A DNA stretch of 61,499 bases from Dehalococcoidia bacterium (GTDB lineage Bacteria > Chloroflexota > Dehalococcoidia > DSTF01 > JACRBR01), in assembly GCA_021731085.1 (NCBI GenBank), contig JAKFYB010000010.1:1-61499 (forward strand), read 5' to 3'. A program made the translations under genes and the position numbers. A model generated the notes under the pieces. It saw only the letters and a program-made list of their open reading frames with translations, ran no database searches and was not told the DNA's origin. Of this stretch, positions 1 to 8,169 are shown one piece after another. Position 1 is the first letter of the stretch. The number at the start of each line of letters is the position of its first letter.

Positions 1-825
1 TGGTGGGGGCGGCGGAGGCGGAGGCGTGCCACCACCAACAACGGTTGGCGTCGCAGGCACGGGCGTCGGCGTCACTGTCACGTAGGCGAGCGAGGTCGCT
101 GTAGCGCATGTCTGGCCGACGACGCATGGGGTGTTCGTGGGAACGACGACCGTGTTGGTCGGTGTGTTTGTCGGCGTGTTCGTTGCTGCCGATGCACCGA
201 CCTGGACGTCGGCTCCCGAGCAGGTCATAGGCACCGAGATGATCGCGTTGCAACTACCCTGCTCGCCGAAGTTTTGGTCGTAGACGTTTCCATCGACGAT
301 GGCGACGGTCGTCACGCCGTCGGCCGCGGTGTAATTGACCCGGGCGAGAACCAAGGACGCGCCATTGGCGAGCGATGGACCATCGGCCGGACCGTTAAAG
401 CAGCCGATGAATGAGTCGGCGATGCTGGGGTCAGCATTGTTGTCTGCGACGGGAGCTGGTGGCGAACATGCCCAGCCTGCGCCTGTCACGGCCGCTTGAT
501 TGAAGTCCGGGTTGCAATTCAGACCCGAGGGGTCACATGCTGGCGTCGCCGGGGTCAGCTGGCCCTGGCCGGTGACCAGGTTAAACCCAAACGCGCCAAT
601 CTGAACCGCGCCGCCGCTGTTGTTCGTAATCACGACGTCAACTGCGAACGCTCCTGCACTTGGGTTACACGACAGCTGAATACCGCCGGTTGCCACGTCG
701 CAGTCGACCGACATCGCGAACGCGTCGGTGCCAGCTTCGGTGGTGGTGGGCGTGGTTGTCCATGTGACAACACCCGCCGTTATTGCGATGATCGCGGCCA
801 CGGATATGGCCAGCCATCTCGTCAT
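1..825 (-). CDS. Secreted cohesin-like surface protein, 3' end outside window
   Basis: The reading frame is open from the ATG at 825 to the window edge (275 codons), so the C-terminus is missing. The start is set by GGAGGA about 8 bases upstream. Residues 1-30 form a signal peptide. One domain of about 180 residues follows, with cysteine-containing signatures DCD, LSC, ACDPSG, NCNPDF, GWACSPPAP, GCFNG and SCNAIISVP. The same signatures occur in the genes at 1633-4614 and 8170-9960. A linker of TNTPT repeats and a run of prolines then leave the window. The domain pattern (ARVNYTA, then a short strand before the SCN motif) resembles a cohesin/CARDB-like beta sandwich. That fold is inferred from similarity to its neighbours. 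Likely exported and surface exposed; ligand unknown. Confidence 0.8.
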   Translation of the reverse strand, partial: MTRWLAISVAAIIAITAGVVTWTTTPTTTEAGTDAFAMSVDCDVATGGIQLSCNPSAGAFAVDVVITNNSGGAVQIGAFGFNLVTGQGQLTPATPACDPSGLNCNPDFNQAAVTGAGWACSPPAPVADNNADPSIADSFIGCFNGPADGPSLANGASLVLARVNYTAADGVTTVAIVDGNVYDQNFGEQGSCNAIISVPMTCSGADVQVGASAATNTPTNTPTNTVVVPTNTPCVVGQTCATATSLAYVTVTPTPVPATPTVVGGGTPPPPPPPP

Positions 826-1185
826 GAGGATCCTCCTCGCTCTTTCCCTGGTGACTAACGGTGCGAACAATACCATCGCGCCGGAATCTGGGGCAATACG
901 ACTGACGAGCTAATGGCTCGCGGTCATGCCTGCCGATGCCGGCGCCTCAGGGGATTCCCTGACTGAAGGAGAACGCCTGAAATGGGCTTCAGGTTAACCG
1001 CGATCCGGGGATCTTTTGAGATTTTATGGAAATGCGATATCTGAGGCTGAACGCCGGCGATCGTTATGTAGCGCTCTGGGGTTGTTTCCACGCTACCGCG
1101 TCTACGTTGTGGTCGGCAGGGAGAGGCGGCAAGCAGGACCCCTGCTCGGTGCCTGCGGTGAGCTGCGCAACGACGCTTGAGGTGG

Positions 1186-1535
1186 GCGACGACGCCGGCT
1201 GAAAGCCCGCGCTTCGGGGATCTTGGGGGCCGCCGAACGCATCGGGGTCTCGGGTGGCGAACGGCGAGGCGCGGCAGAGGTCGCTGGAAAGCGAGCGCCC
1301 CTACTCGGCGATTCGTGGCGCTGGCGCTAAGGGCTTGGCTTGCAGGCGACGACGCGGGCTGAAAGCCCGCGCTCCGGAACTTGTGGGGCGCCGAACGCAT
1401 CGGGGTCTTGGGTGACGATCGGCGAGGGCGCGCAGAGGTCGCTGGAAAGCGAGCGCCCCTACTCGGCGATTCGTGGCGCTGGCGCTAAGGGCTTGGCTTG
1501 CAGGCGACGACGCGGGCTGAAAGCCCGCGCTCCGG
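1186..1535. repeat. Tandem repeat, unit about 158 bp, about 2.2 copies
   Basis: Bases 1274-1377 and 1432-1535 are identical over 104 positions. The flanking sequence from 1186 is a diverged partial copy, giving a period of about 158 bases. Each unit contains a palindrome of the form GCGGGCTGAAAGCCCGC, centred near 1203, 1361 and 1519. The same palindrome is dispersed elsewhere in the window (27074, 39152, 44006). It codes for nothing recognisable. Confidence 0.85.
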
Positions 1536-1551
1536 CATACACGCCAACGCG

Positions 1552-1602
1552 GCAAAACAAGACAAAACAAGAAGAGAGGCCCCCGATGCTCAGGGGCCTC
1601 TC
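1552..1602 (-). terminator. Rho-independent terminator of the LPxSG surface-protein gene
   Basis: Arms 1593-1602 and 1574-1583 form a perfect 10-bp stem (GAGAGGCCCC with its complement) with a 9-base loop. On the minus strand it is followed by a T-rich tail over 1552-1573. It lies 30 bases after the stop at 1633, so it terminates that gene. Confidence 0.9.
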
Positions 1603-1632
1603 CGTTAGGTCACGTTTGATGTGGCGGGGTGG

Positions 1633-4614
1633 TTATTCCTTGCGGCGTCGCCAGACCACTACACCGTAGAGGCCGATGCCTGCGGCCATGATGGAGAGGA
1701 TGCCCACCATCCAGTCGCCGGCCTGGCCGTTGTCACCCTGGCCGGAGTTCGGGAGCGCTGTCGCGCCACCTGCGCCGCCGGGGTTGTTCGTAATGCCGGC
1801 CACGGTGCTGACGGCGGTCACGGTCGAAGCGGGTCGCGTCGTCGTCGCGACGACTGTGCTTGTTCGCGTCGGGTCGTCATCCGTTTCCGTTGGCACCGGC
1901 GTGTGCGTCTTGATCTGTTGCGTCGGCGTCGACGTGACCGTGTGGGTCGCCGTCGATGTCGGCGTGTGCGTAGATGTCGACTCCGGCGTCTCCGTAGCAA
2001 TCTCGACGGTCGGGGTGTGCGTCTTGATTTGCTCCGTTGGCGTCACTTCCGGCGTTTCTGTGGTCTCGACGGTGCGCGTGGCGAGAACCGTGCGCGTCGC
2101 CTGGACCGTGCGAGTCACTTCGACGGTGCGCGTGACCTCAACGGTTTCGGTGACTTCGGGTGTCTCGCCCTCTTCCGGCGTGTTGGTCGCCGTCGCCGTG
2201 TTGGTGGAGGTCGCCACCGGCGTGTCGGTCGCCTCAACGATCGGCGTGCTGGTGGCGGTCGGCGGCTCGACGACAGGCGTGTTCGTCGCCGTCGGCGGGT
2301 CAACGACCGGCGTGTTGGTCGCGGTGGCCGGGTCGGTCACCGTGTTAGTTGCCGTCGCCGGGTCGGTCACCGTGTTGGTTGCCGTCGCGGGGTCGGTCAC
2401 CGTGTTGGTCGCCGTCGGCGGCTCGACAACGGGCGTGTTCGTCGGCACCGGGTCGGCGCCGAAGCTCACGTTGGTCTGCGGGCAGGTCATCGGGACCGAG
2501 ATGATCTCGTTGCAGCTTCCAAGCTCCGTGAAGTCCACGTTGTAGAAGTTGCCATTGAGCATGGTGATGGCGGTTACACCGTCGACGGCGAGGTACGAGA
2601 CCCGCGCGATGACGATCGATGCGCCGGCTGCGAGCGGGCCACCATCGCCACCGCCATTGAAGCAGCCGAGGAAGGAGTCCGTGACCAGCGGGTCAGCGTC
2701 GACAGGCGGGTTCGAAAGAGGAACCGTCATGTCGGGCTGCGGAGCCGGCGGCGAACATGCCCAACCTGCGCCTGTAACGGCGGCCTGGTTGAAGTCCGGG
2801 TTACAGTTCAAGCCCGATGGGTCACACGCGGGAACCGGGGCGACTCCCGTCAAGACGGCCTGGCTGGCCAGCAGGTTGAATCCGAATGCACCGGTCTGGA
2901 TGCCGGTGGCCGAGTTGTTCGTAACGACGACATCGACGGCGAATGCGCCCGCGGGCAGGTTGCTGCAGGACAGCTGGATACCAGCCGCGTTGATGTCGCA
3001 GTCGATGCTCATGACGTAGTCGGCGGCCGGCGGCACGGGCGTGTCGGTGGGCGCTTCGACCGTGTGCGTCGGCGTGTTCGTGTTTGTCGGCACGACCGTG
3101 TTTGTCGGGGTGTCAGTAGGCACGACAACGGTGTTCGTCGGCGTGTCGGTCGGCGGCACAGGAATCGTGTTGGTTGCCGTCGGCGTGTTCGTCGGCGGCA
3201 CAGGAACCGTGTTGGTTGCCGTTGGCGTGTTCGTCGGCGGCACGGTTGTGTTCGTCGGCGTCGGTGTGTTCGTCGGCGGCACGGTCGTGTTGGTCGGCGT
3301 GTTTGTCGCCGTGTTGGTCGGCGGCGCGACCGTGTTGGTGGCCGTCGGTGCGACAACGCCGAAAGAGACATTCGTCTGCGGGCACGTCATCGGAACACTG
3401 ATGATGGCGTTGCAGCTGCCAAGCTCCGTGAAGTCCACGTTGTAGAAGTTGCCGCTGAGCACCGTAAAGGCACTGGCGCCGTTCACCGCCGTGTATGAGA
3501 CGCGGGCGATGACGATCGAAGCGCCAGCCGCGATGTTTCCTCCATCGCCGGCGCCGTTGAAGCAACCGATGAAGGAGTCCGTGACCGCGGGGTCAGCATC
3601 AACAGGTGGGTTCGAGGCCGGAACCTTTACATCGGCTTCCGGAGCCGGAGGCGAGCAAGCCCACCCAGCGCCACCTACGACAGCCTGATTAAAGTCCGGA
3701 TTGCAGTTCAGGCCGGACGGGTCGCAAACAGCAGCCGGCGTACCTGTAAGCACGCTCTGGTTCGCGAGGATGTTAAACCCAAGGGCACCGATCTGCGCGG
3801 CAGTGGCGGTGTTGTTGCTAACGACGATATCAACTGCGTACGTGCCCGCGGTCAGGCCGCTGCACGAGAGTTGGATGCCGGCGGCGACGATGTCGCAGTC
3901 GATGGTCATTGAGTAACCGGCAGTTGTAGCAACCGATGCCGTGGCAGTGCCGCAAACAGCGTTGGACCCATCGGTGTCGGGGTTGCATGTGGCGAGGCCG
4001 GCCTGGCCGGCATTACCAACGAAGACATTGGACAGCGCCAGAGCGGACAGCGAGGTCTCGCTTTCGGCGCCCGCGGTGTAGTGCGCGGTGGCGAGCAGGA
4101 TCGTGCCGCCATCGGGGACGGTGGGGCCGTCGCCGCCTGTGGTGAAGCAGGAGAGGCGCGACCGCGTTGTGTTCGGGTTCGAGTCGACATCCGGGTTGGG
4201 GGCGGGAGGTGTACACGTCCAGCCTGCGCCCGTGACGGTTGCCTGGTTAAAGTCCGGGTTGCAATCGAGGGCTGCACCGGCGCAAGCGGGCGCTGTGGGA
4301 ACCAGCACAGCACTGGAGCTGCTGAAGAGGTCGAAGTTGAACGCGGCTAACTGCTGCGCCTGGTTGTTTCCGGCCTGGCCGACGACATTTCCGAAGACAA
4401 TGCCAACATTGGCTGCGGAACCGGGGGCGAAGGAGCAGTTGTCCTGGACACCAGCGGCGACGAGATCGCAGTCGATGGCGACCCAGTTTGCGTCAGTTGG
4501 CGGCGTGAATGCTTGTGTGGATGTACCACCGCGGAACACGCCCGGAAGCGCCAGCATGAGTGCCAGCGCCAGTCCGGCGGCGAAACCGCCTACCAATAAT
4601 CTTCGACTCGTCAC
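1633..4614 (-). CDS. Large surface protein: three cohesin-like domains, Thr-rich linkers, LPxSG-type C-terminal anchor
   Basis: About 993 residues from a GTG start at 4614, chosen because GGAGG precedes it by 5 bases and a signal peptide (TSRRLLVGG, then a hydrophobic stretch) begins there. An in-frame ATG at 4707 lacks both features. Three domains of 180-190 residues carry the eight-cysteine signature (DCD, LSC, CDPSG, CNPDF, GWxCxPP, GCF, SCN, MTC). The first two are adjacent. The third follows a linker of about 100 residues of PTNTPT units. A second, longer linker changes from TATNTVTDPA units to valine/threonine repeats (VEVTRT). The C-terminus is LPNSG, about 12 polar residues, one membrane span and RRRKE, which matches a sortase sorting signal. 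No sortase gene lies in the window. Likely a wall- or membrane-attached scaffold displaying cohesin-type modules. Confidence 0.85.
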   Translation of the reverse strand: MTSRRLLVGGFAAGLALALMLALPGVFRGGTSTQAFTPPTDANWVAIDCDLVAAGVQDNCSFAPGSAANVGIVFGNVVGQAGNNQAQQLAAFNFDLFSSSSAVLVPTAPACAGAALDCNPDFNQATVTGAGWTCTPPAPNPDVDSNPNTTRSRLSCFTTGGDGPTVPDGGTILLATAHYTAGAESETSLSALALSNVFVGNAGQAGLATCNPDTDGSNAVCGTATASVATTAGYSMTIDCDIVAAGIQLSCSGLTAGTYAVDIVVSNNTATAAQIGALGFNILANQSVLTGTPAAVCDPSGLNCNPDFNQAVVGGAGWACSPPAPEADVKVPASNPPVDADPAVTDSFIGCFNGAGDGGNIAAGASIVIARVSYTAVNGASAFTVLSGNFYNVDFTELGSCNAIISVPMTCPQTNVSFGVVAPTATNTVAPPTNTATNTPTNTTVPPTNTPTPTNTTVPPTNTPTATNTVPVPPTNTPTATNTIPVPPTDTPTNTVVVPTDTPTNTVVPTNTNTPTHTVEAPTDTPVPPAADYVMSIDCDINAAGIQLSCSNLPAGAFAVDVVVTNNSATGIQTGAFGFNLLASQAVLTGVAPVPACDPSGLNCNPDFNQAAVTGAGWACSPPAPQPDMTVPLSNPPVDADPLVTDSFLGCFNGGGDGGPLAAGASIVIARVSYLAVDGVTAITMLNGNFYNVDFTELGSCNEIISVPMTCPQTNVSFGADPVPTNTPVVEPPTATNTVTDPATATNTVTDPATATNTVTDPATATNTPVVDPPTATNTPVVEPPTATSTPIVEATDTPVATSTNTATATNTPEEGETPEVTETVEVTRTVEVTRTVQATRTVLATRTVETTETPEVTPTEQIKTHTPTVEIATETPESTSTHTPTSTATHTVTSTPTQQIKTHTPVPTETDDDPTRTSTVVATTTRPASTVTAVSTVAGITNNPGGAGGATALPNSGQGDNGQAGDWMVGILSIMAAGIGLYGVVVWRRRKE

Positions 4615-4741
4615 GATGACCTCCAAAACCTGAACGCCCTCATCCTCCGGACGATCGTGTTGTCGATGGCCTCCATGCCAAGACTTCCACTTACTCAGCC
4701 GAAACAAAGAAAGCCGCCACTTGTTACGAACGCTTGTCTAC

Positions 4742-6616
4742 TTACGGTTGGACGCACCTCTTCTGAAACACTGCCGCAACGAGCCCAAGGTCGGCGGGAT
4801 TGATGTTCCCGTCTTCCGAAGGATCCTTCTGTTGGGTGTAGCCCGGGTCACCTGGCTGCTGTCCGTAGGCGGCGGCAGTGGTGCCGAGATCCGCGACGTT
4901 GATCAGGCCATCGGGCGACGCCGGCGGGGCGCTGTCTGGACAGAGAATAACACGGCGCGTCGCGTTCAGAACGTCTGCGGGGATGACAGTTCCGTCAACT
5001 TCCAAGACTTGGGCGGTGATTGTAAAGGTCGCCGTTCCGCGGTTGACACCCTGGAAAATGACGTTGACAAGATTGCCTATGCCTGTCGGGCCCTGGGGCA
5101 GATTCGTGCCGCCGGAGCCGAGGGTGACGCAGTCCACGTTTACGGTGTTGGCGCCGTAGATGGTGCCGCCGGGGCAACTCAGTGCACGGCCGGTGCTGGT
5201 GAGGAAGCCACCTTCCTGCCCGCCGCCGACCTGGTAGACGGAACCCGAGCCGGGCATGACCACGGTCCAGGCGGGCGTGACGGTCAGCTGCGTCTTCGTG
5301 TTGGAGACGACGGTGCGCGTCTGGCCGGCGCCGGCGCCTACGGTGATGACGACGCGGCTGCCGACGAGCGAGTTCACCTTGAAGTTCGCGGAGGAGTCAA
5401 CGAGCGTCGTAGACGTGCTACTTGTCGCAACGCCACCGAGAAGCACGACGTCGAACTTGGCGTCGTCGTAGGTGACGGTGATGTTCTCGCCGCCGGGGCG
5501 GCACTGCGACTTGAAGATCTGGAAGTCGGTCCCAGCGGCTGGCGTGCCAACATTCCTGATCTGGAACGCGGTACCGATCGACGGGCCGTCGCGAATGATG
5601 TACGCGGAGGTGTTCGTCGGCGGCTGGACAATGCGGTAGAGGTCGCCGAAGGCCGGCGTCTGTCCGGCATCCCATGCAGGGACGGTGAGCTGCGTGGCCG
5701 TGTTGCTGGTGATGACACGGGAGTCGCCGGCAGCGACGCCGGTGAGGATGTCAACGCGCCTATTGGCGAACGCGTTGACGGTCCAGCTCTGCGTGGCGTC
5801 GGTCATGGTGGTGGACGTCGCGGCTGTTGCGCTGCCGCCGCCGGACGTCGTCCAGGTGCCTTCAATGGTTAGCGTGTTGTTCGTGTTGGAGGCGATGCGT
5901 CGCGACTGGACGCTGGCGCCGCCGCTGTTGATCTGCACCGCTTTGCCCGCCCACTGGTTGGTGGTCCAACTGACGGACGTGTCCTGCAGCGTCGTTGACG
6001 TGCCGCTGGTGGCCGTATCGGTGACGAGCGCAGGCCACTGTGGGAGGGTCAGCGTGTCGGCGTTGTTGGTGGTGATGACGCGGTTCGGTCCGGCGCCAAG
6101 CGATGGCATTTCGAGCGTGTAACCTGTGTATTCGCCGCCGAGCCAGCCGCTGCCGAGGTCGGTGAGCGTGGTCGTCGTAGCGCTCGTCGCTGTGCCAGTA
6201 TCGACAATGCCGCCCCACGCCGTGCTGACAGTGAGGGTGTTGCTTGTGTTGGAGGTGATGGTGCGCCACTGCGGGCTCTGCGTGCCGGAGGTGAGCTGGA
6301 CGTCGTAGCCGGCCCACTGGTTGGTGGTCCAGTTCTTAGTGGTGTCCGTGATGGTTGTGGCGGTTGCGCTGGTGGAATCGCCGGTCGGGATGACGGCGTT
6401 ATCGGCGCAGGTCGTCATGCGGACGTTGAAGGGGAAGATATGCCCTTGGAGGATGACGCCCGATGTCGGGAACGGACGAACCTGACCGAATGCAGGATCG
6501 GCGCTGGCTGGCTGTGGATTGCGACCGTCGAAGGCAACGACCATCGCAACGAGAAACGCGGCGGCGACGAGCAGCAGCGCACGGACAGAGGGCAGAGGAC
6601 AATGGCGCAGGATCAA
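4742..6616 (-). CDS. Secreted repeat protein with split cohesin-like domain and C-terminal dockerin
   Basis: About 624 residues. The start is a TTG at 6616, six bases after AGGAGG, and it begins directly at a signal peptide (LLLVAAAFLVAMVVAF). Five or so units of about 60 residues follow, of the form TSTTLxDxSxxWxxNxWxG, then V-x-ITSG, RxIxSNT and TLTV. The last unit appears inserted into a cohesin-like segment: VTYDDAKFDVVLLGG lies before it and LVNVIFQGVNRGTATFTI after it. The last 70 residues contain two dockerin-like calcium loops, DGLINVADLG and DGNINPADLG, each followed by an Ala-rich helix. Secreted; the dockerin could bind a cohesin of the neighbouring proteins. That pairing is inferred, not shown. 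No terminator is evident after the gene, and the next gene starts 128 bases downstream. Confidence 0.82.
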   Translation of the reverse strand: MILRHCPLPSVRALLLVAAAFLVAMVVAFDGRNPQPASADPAFGQVRPFPTSGVILQGHIFPFNVRMTTCADNAVIPTGDSTSATATTITDTTKNWTTNQWAGYDVQLTSGTQSPQWRTITSNTSNTLTVSTAWGGIVDTGTATSATTTTLTDLGSGWLGGEYTGYTLEMPSLGAGPNRVITTNNADTLTLPQWPALVTDTATSGTSTTLQDTSVSWTTNQWAGKAVQINSGGASVQSRRIASNTNNTLTIEGTWTTSGGGSATAATSTTMTDATQSWTVNAFANRRVDILTGVAAGDSRVITSNTATQLTVPAWDAGQTPAFGDLYRIVQPPTNTSAYIIRDGPSIGTAFQIRNVGTPAAGTDFQIFKSQCRPGGENITVTYDDAKFDVVLLGGVATSSTSTTLVDSSANFKVNSLVGSRVVITVGAGAGQTRTVVSNTKTQLTVTPAWTVVMPGSGSVYQVGGGQEGGFLTSTGRALSCPGGTIYGANTVNVDCVTLGSGGTNLPQGPTGIGNLVNVIFQGVNRGTATFTITAQVLEVDGTVIPADVLNATRRVILCPDSAPPASPDGLINVADLGTTAAAYGQQPGDPGYTQQKDPSEDGNINPADLGLVAAVFQKRCVQP

Positions 6617-6757
6617 TTTCTTCCTCCTAGGAACCTGTTCTCCCCCAGATTCCGTGCGATCCGCAAGCAAACCGCAAAGCCGGTATCCGTACCGGAATTC
6701 CCCCGTTCGTTCGTCGTCTGCTCCCCCTGACGCCTCCTGCAACGCATCGCAGGCTCG

Positions 6758-7930
6758 CTACATATCGATGCGGCGCTCAGCGAGCCGCCGTGAAACCACG
6801 CCCGAGGCCATCGCGATGAGTCCGACGAGGAGGATGGCGAACCCAGCCCAGTACCAGATGGCATCCGGGCCTGTGCTCTGCGGGCCGTACCCGGTGAGCG
6901 GGACGCCATCAGGGCCGCGCACTGTGCCATCGGCGCTGACGGTGCTACCTTCGGGGTAACCGGTTGATTCCAGCTCGGCCGCTGTGAGCGGGCGTTCGCC
7001 TGTGTCGGGCGGAACTATGGCGCCCGTCGTGCCGCTGCCGCTGACTTCGCCGCCGGTCGTTCCACCCGTCGTGCCGTCGGTGGTGGAACCGGAGGTCGTG
7101 CCGCTGGGCGCCGTCGGGTCGGCTGTTGAGCCGCCGGTGGTCGATGTGGGCAGCGTGCGCGGCGTGCCCACGGCGGCGGCGACGGTCTTCTGGTATTCCT
7201 CGCCGGATGCGCCATCCGGTGGTTCCGGCGTCGGGGTGGGCGGCAGCGCCGTGGCAGTTGCCGCGTTTGCACCGGCAACGGAGACAACGCCACTGCCGTA
7301 CGTGAACGTGATGTTCTGCTCAGAGCACTCGTTCCCTTCGCACGTTTCGACGGGGGCGAGGGACGTGTGGCCGACTTCGACGGCGCCTGCCGGAAAGTCA
7401 GGGTCGGGCGCTCCAATGTAGTAGCTGTCGTTCACGTTGCCGTCGGAGTAGCCATCGAACTGGAGGTTCGCGGTGCCAGCCGCCTTCGGCTTAAAGACAA
7501 TCTGCGTGAGGATGCCGTCGCCGTTGGGGCCCTGATTGCCCTGACCACCCTGGATAAGGCCATTTGTCGCGCAACCGACGTGGACAACCGCGTACTGGTT
7601 GACGGTCGCCGCGCCGAGTCCGTGACCGATACAGGTCTGGCTGCGACCGGTCGTCGCAAGAAAGCCGTAGTCGCCGGCGCCGACGTACTCGAGCACCGTG
7701 GGGTCGAATTTCAATGTGACTTCATATGCGCCTAGGTTTTGTGCATTTGACACTTTGATGTCGATTGTGAAATCTCCGTCGCCGACGGCCATCGTCTGCG
7801 ACGCTGGCGACAGCGTGATCGCTGGCACGGCCTGGCCAGAGGCCTGGCCCACGGCGCCGAGGACTACGCCTGCTCCCGCGAGCACGAGCAACGCACCACC
7901 ACCCAACAACACACTCTTCCAACTGCCCAT
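6758..7930 (-). CDS. Membrane-anchored cohesin-domain protein
   Basis: 390 residues, ATG start with AGGAGA nine bases upstream. An N-terminal signal or anchor segment covers residues 8-30. Residues 35-165 form a typical cohesin domain: the segment NLGAYEVTLKFDPTVLEYV and the later GILTQIVFKPKAAGTANLQF-type strands are characteristic. A low-complexity Pro/Thr/Gly/Ser linker leads to a C-terminal membrane span (WAGFAILLVGLIAMASGVV) with a basic tail. This is the most canonical cohesin in the cluster and a likely anchor for the dockerin-bearing neighbours. A PPDTG motif in the linker is too far from the membrane span to be a sorting signal. Confidence 0.87.
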   Translation of the reverse strand: MGSWKSVLLGGGALLVLAGAGVVLGAVGQASGQAVPAITLSPASQTMAVGDGDFTIDIKVSNAQNLGAYEVTLKFDPTVLEYVGAGDYGFLATTGRSQTCIGHGLGAATVNQYAVVHVGCATNGLIQGGQGNQGPNGDGILTQIVFKPKAAGTANLQFDGYSDGNVNDSYYIGAPDPDFPAGAVEVGHTSLAPVETCEGNECSEQNITFTYGSGVVSVAGANAATATALPPTPTPEPPDGASGEEYQKTVAAAVGTPRTLPTSTTGGSTADPTAPSGTTSGSTTDGTTGGTTGGEVSGSGTTGAIVPPDTGERPLTAAELESTGYPEGSTVSADGTVRGPDGVPLTGYGPQSTGPDAIWYWAGFAILLVGLIAMASGVVSRRLAERRIDM

Positions 7931-8086
7931 GCGGAGCGTTCTCCTGACTGAAGCTATCTCGAACCTGACGATCTGCGGACGGGGATGCGGCAGAGTATGG
8001 CCGTTCGCCTGTTCATCTTCAAACGCCGGCCGTACGTGGGTCTAACAGCGCAGCGGACTTCTTACACTCATTTAATAGGTTAGGAA

Positions 8087-8115
8087 GGGGGAGCAGACAG
8101 ATTGTCTGCTCCCCC
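8087..8115 (-). terminator. Terminator-like hairpin after the cohesin-dockerin gene
   Basis: Arms 8087-8099 and 8103-8115 form a perfect 13-bp stem (GGGGGAGCAGACA with its complement) with a 3-base loop. It lies about 55 bases after the stop at 8170 on the minus strand. The following bases (TTCCTAACCTATTAAA) are only moderately T-rich, so termination may be partial. It separates this gene from the cohesin gene at 7930. Confidence 0.7.
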
Positions 8116-8169
8116 CACTTCATCCGATATCAGTCAGAGCCATTGCTCCAACGGTTCTCGTTTCAGGAA

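Larger units (their letters stand above)
826..1632. other. Gene-free interval with tandem repeat and terminator
   Basis: About 800 bases lie between two surface-protein genes. I find no convincing gene. Open frames here run through the repeats and have no ribosome-binding site. The interval holds a tandem repeat (1186-1535), three copies of a REP-like palindrome within it, and a strong terminator for the minus-strand gene that ends at 1633. The part next to 825 must carry the promoter of the truncated gene, but I cannot place its -10 and -35 boxes with confidence. Confidence 0.6.

Noticed and set aside
2160-3360. CRISPR-like or satellite array
   Set aside because: The repeats are the coding sequence of TNTPT-type linkers, in frame with the surface protein, with no spacer structure.
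1621-3498. Long plus-strand open frame (over 600 codons) across the surface-protein gene
   Set aside because: Arg/His-rich antisense shadow of the Pro/Thr linkers and repeats; no ribosome site; the minus-strand protein has a signal peptide and domains.
4721-5872. Plus-strand open frame antisense to the dockerin protein
   Set aside because: Shadow of the repeat-containing minus-strand gene; no domain or start site.
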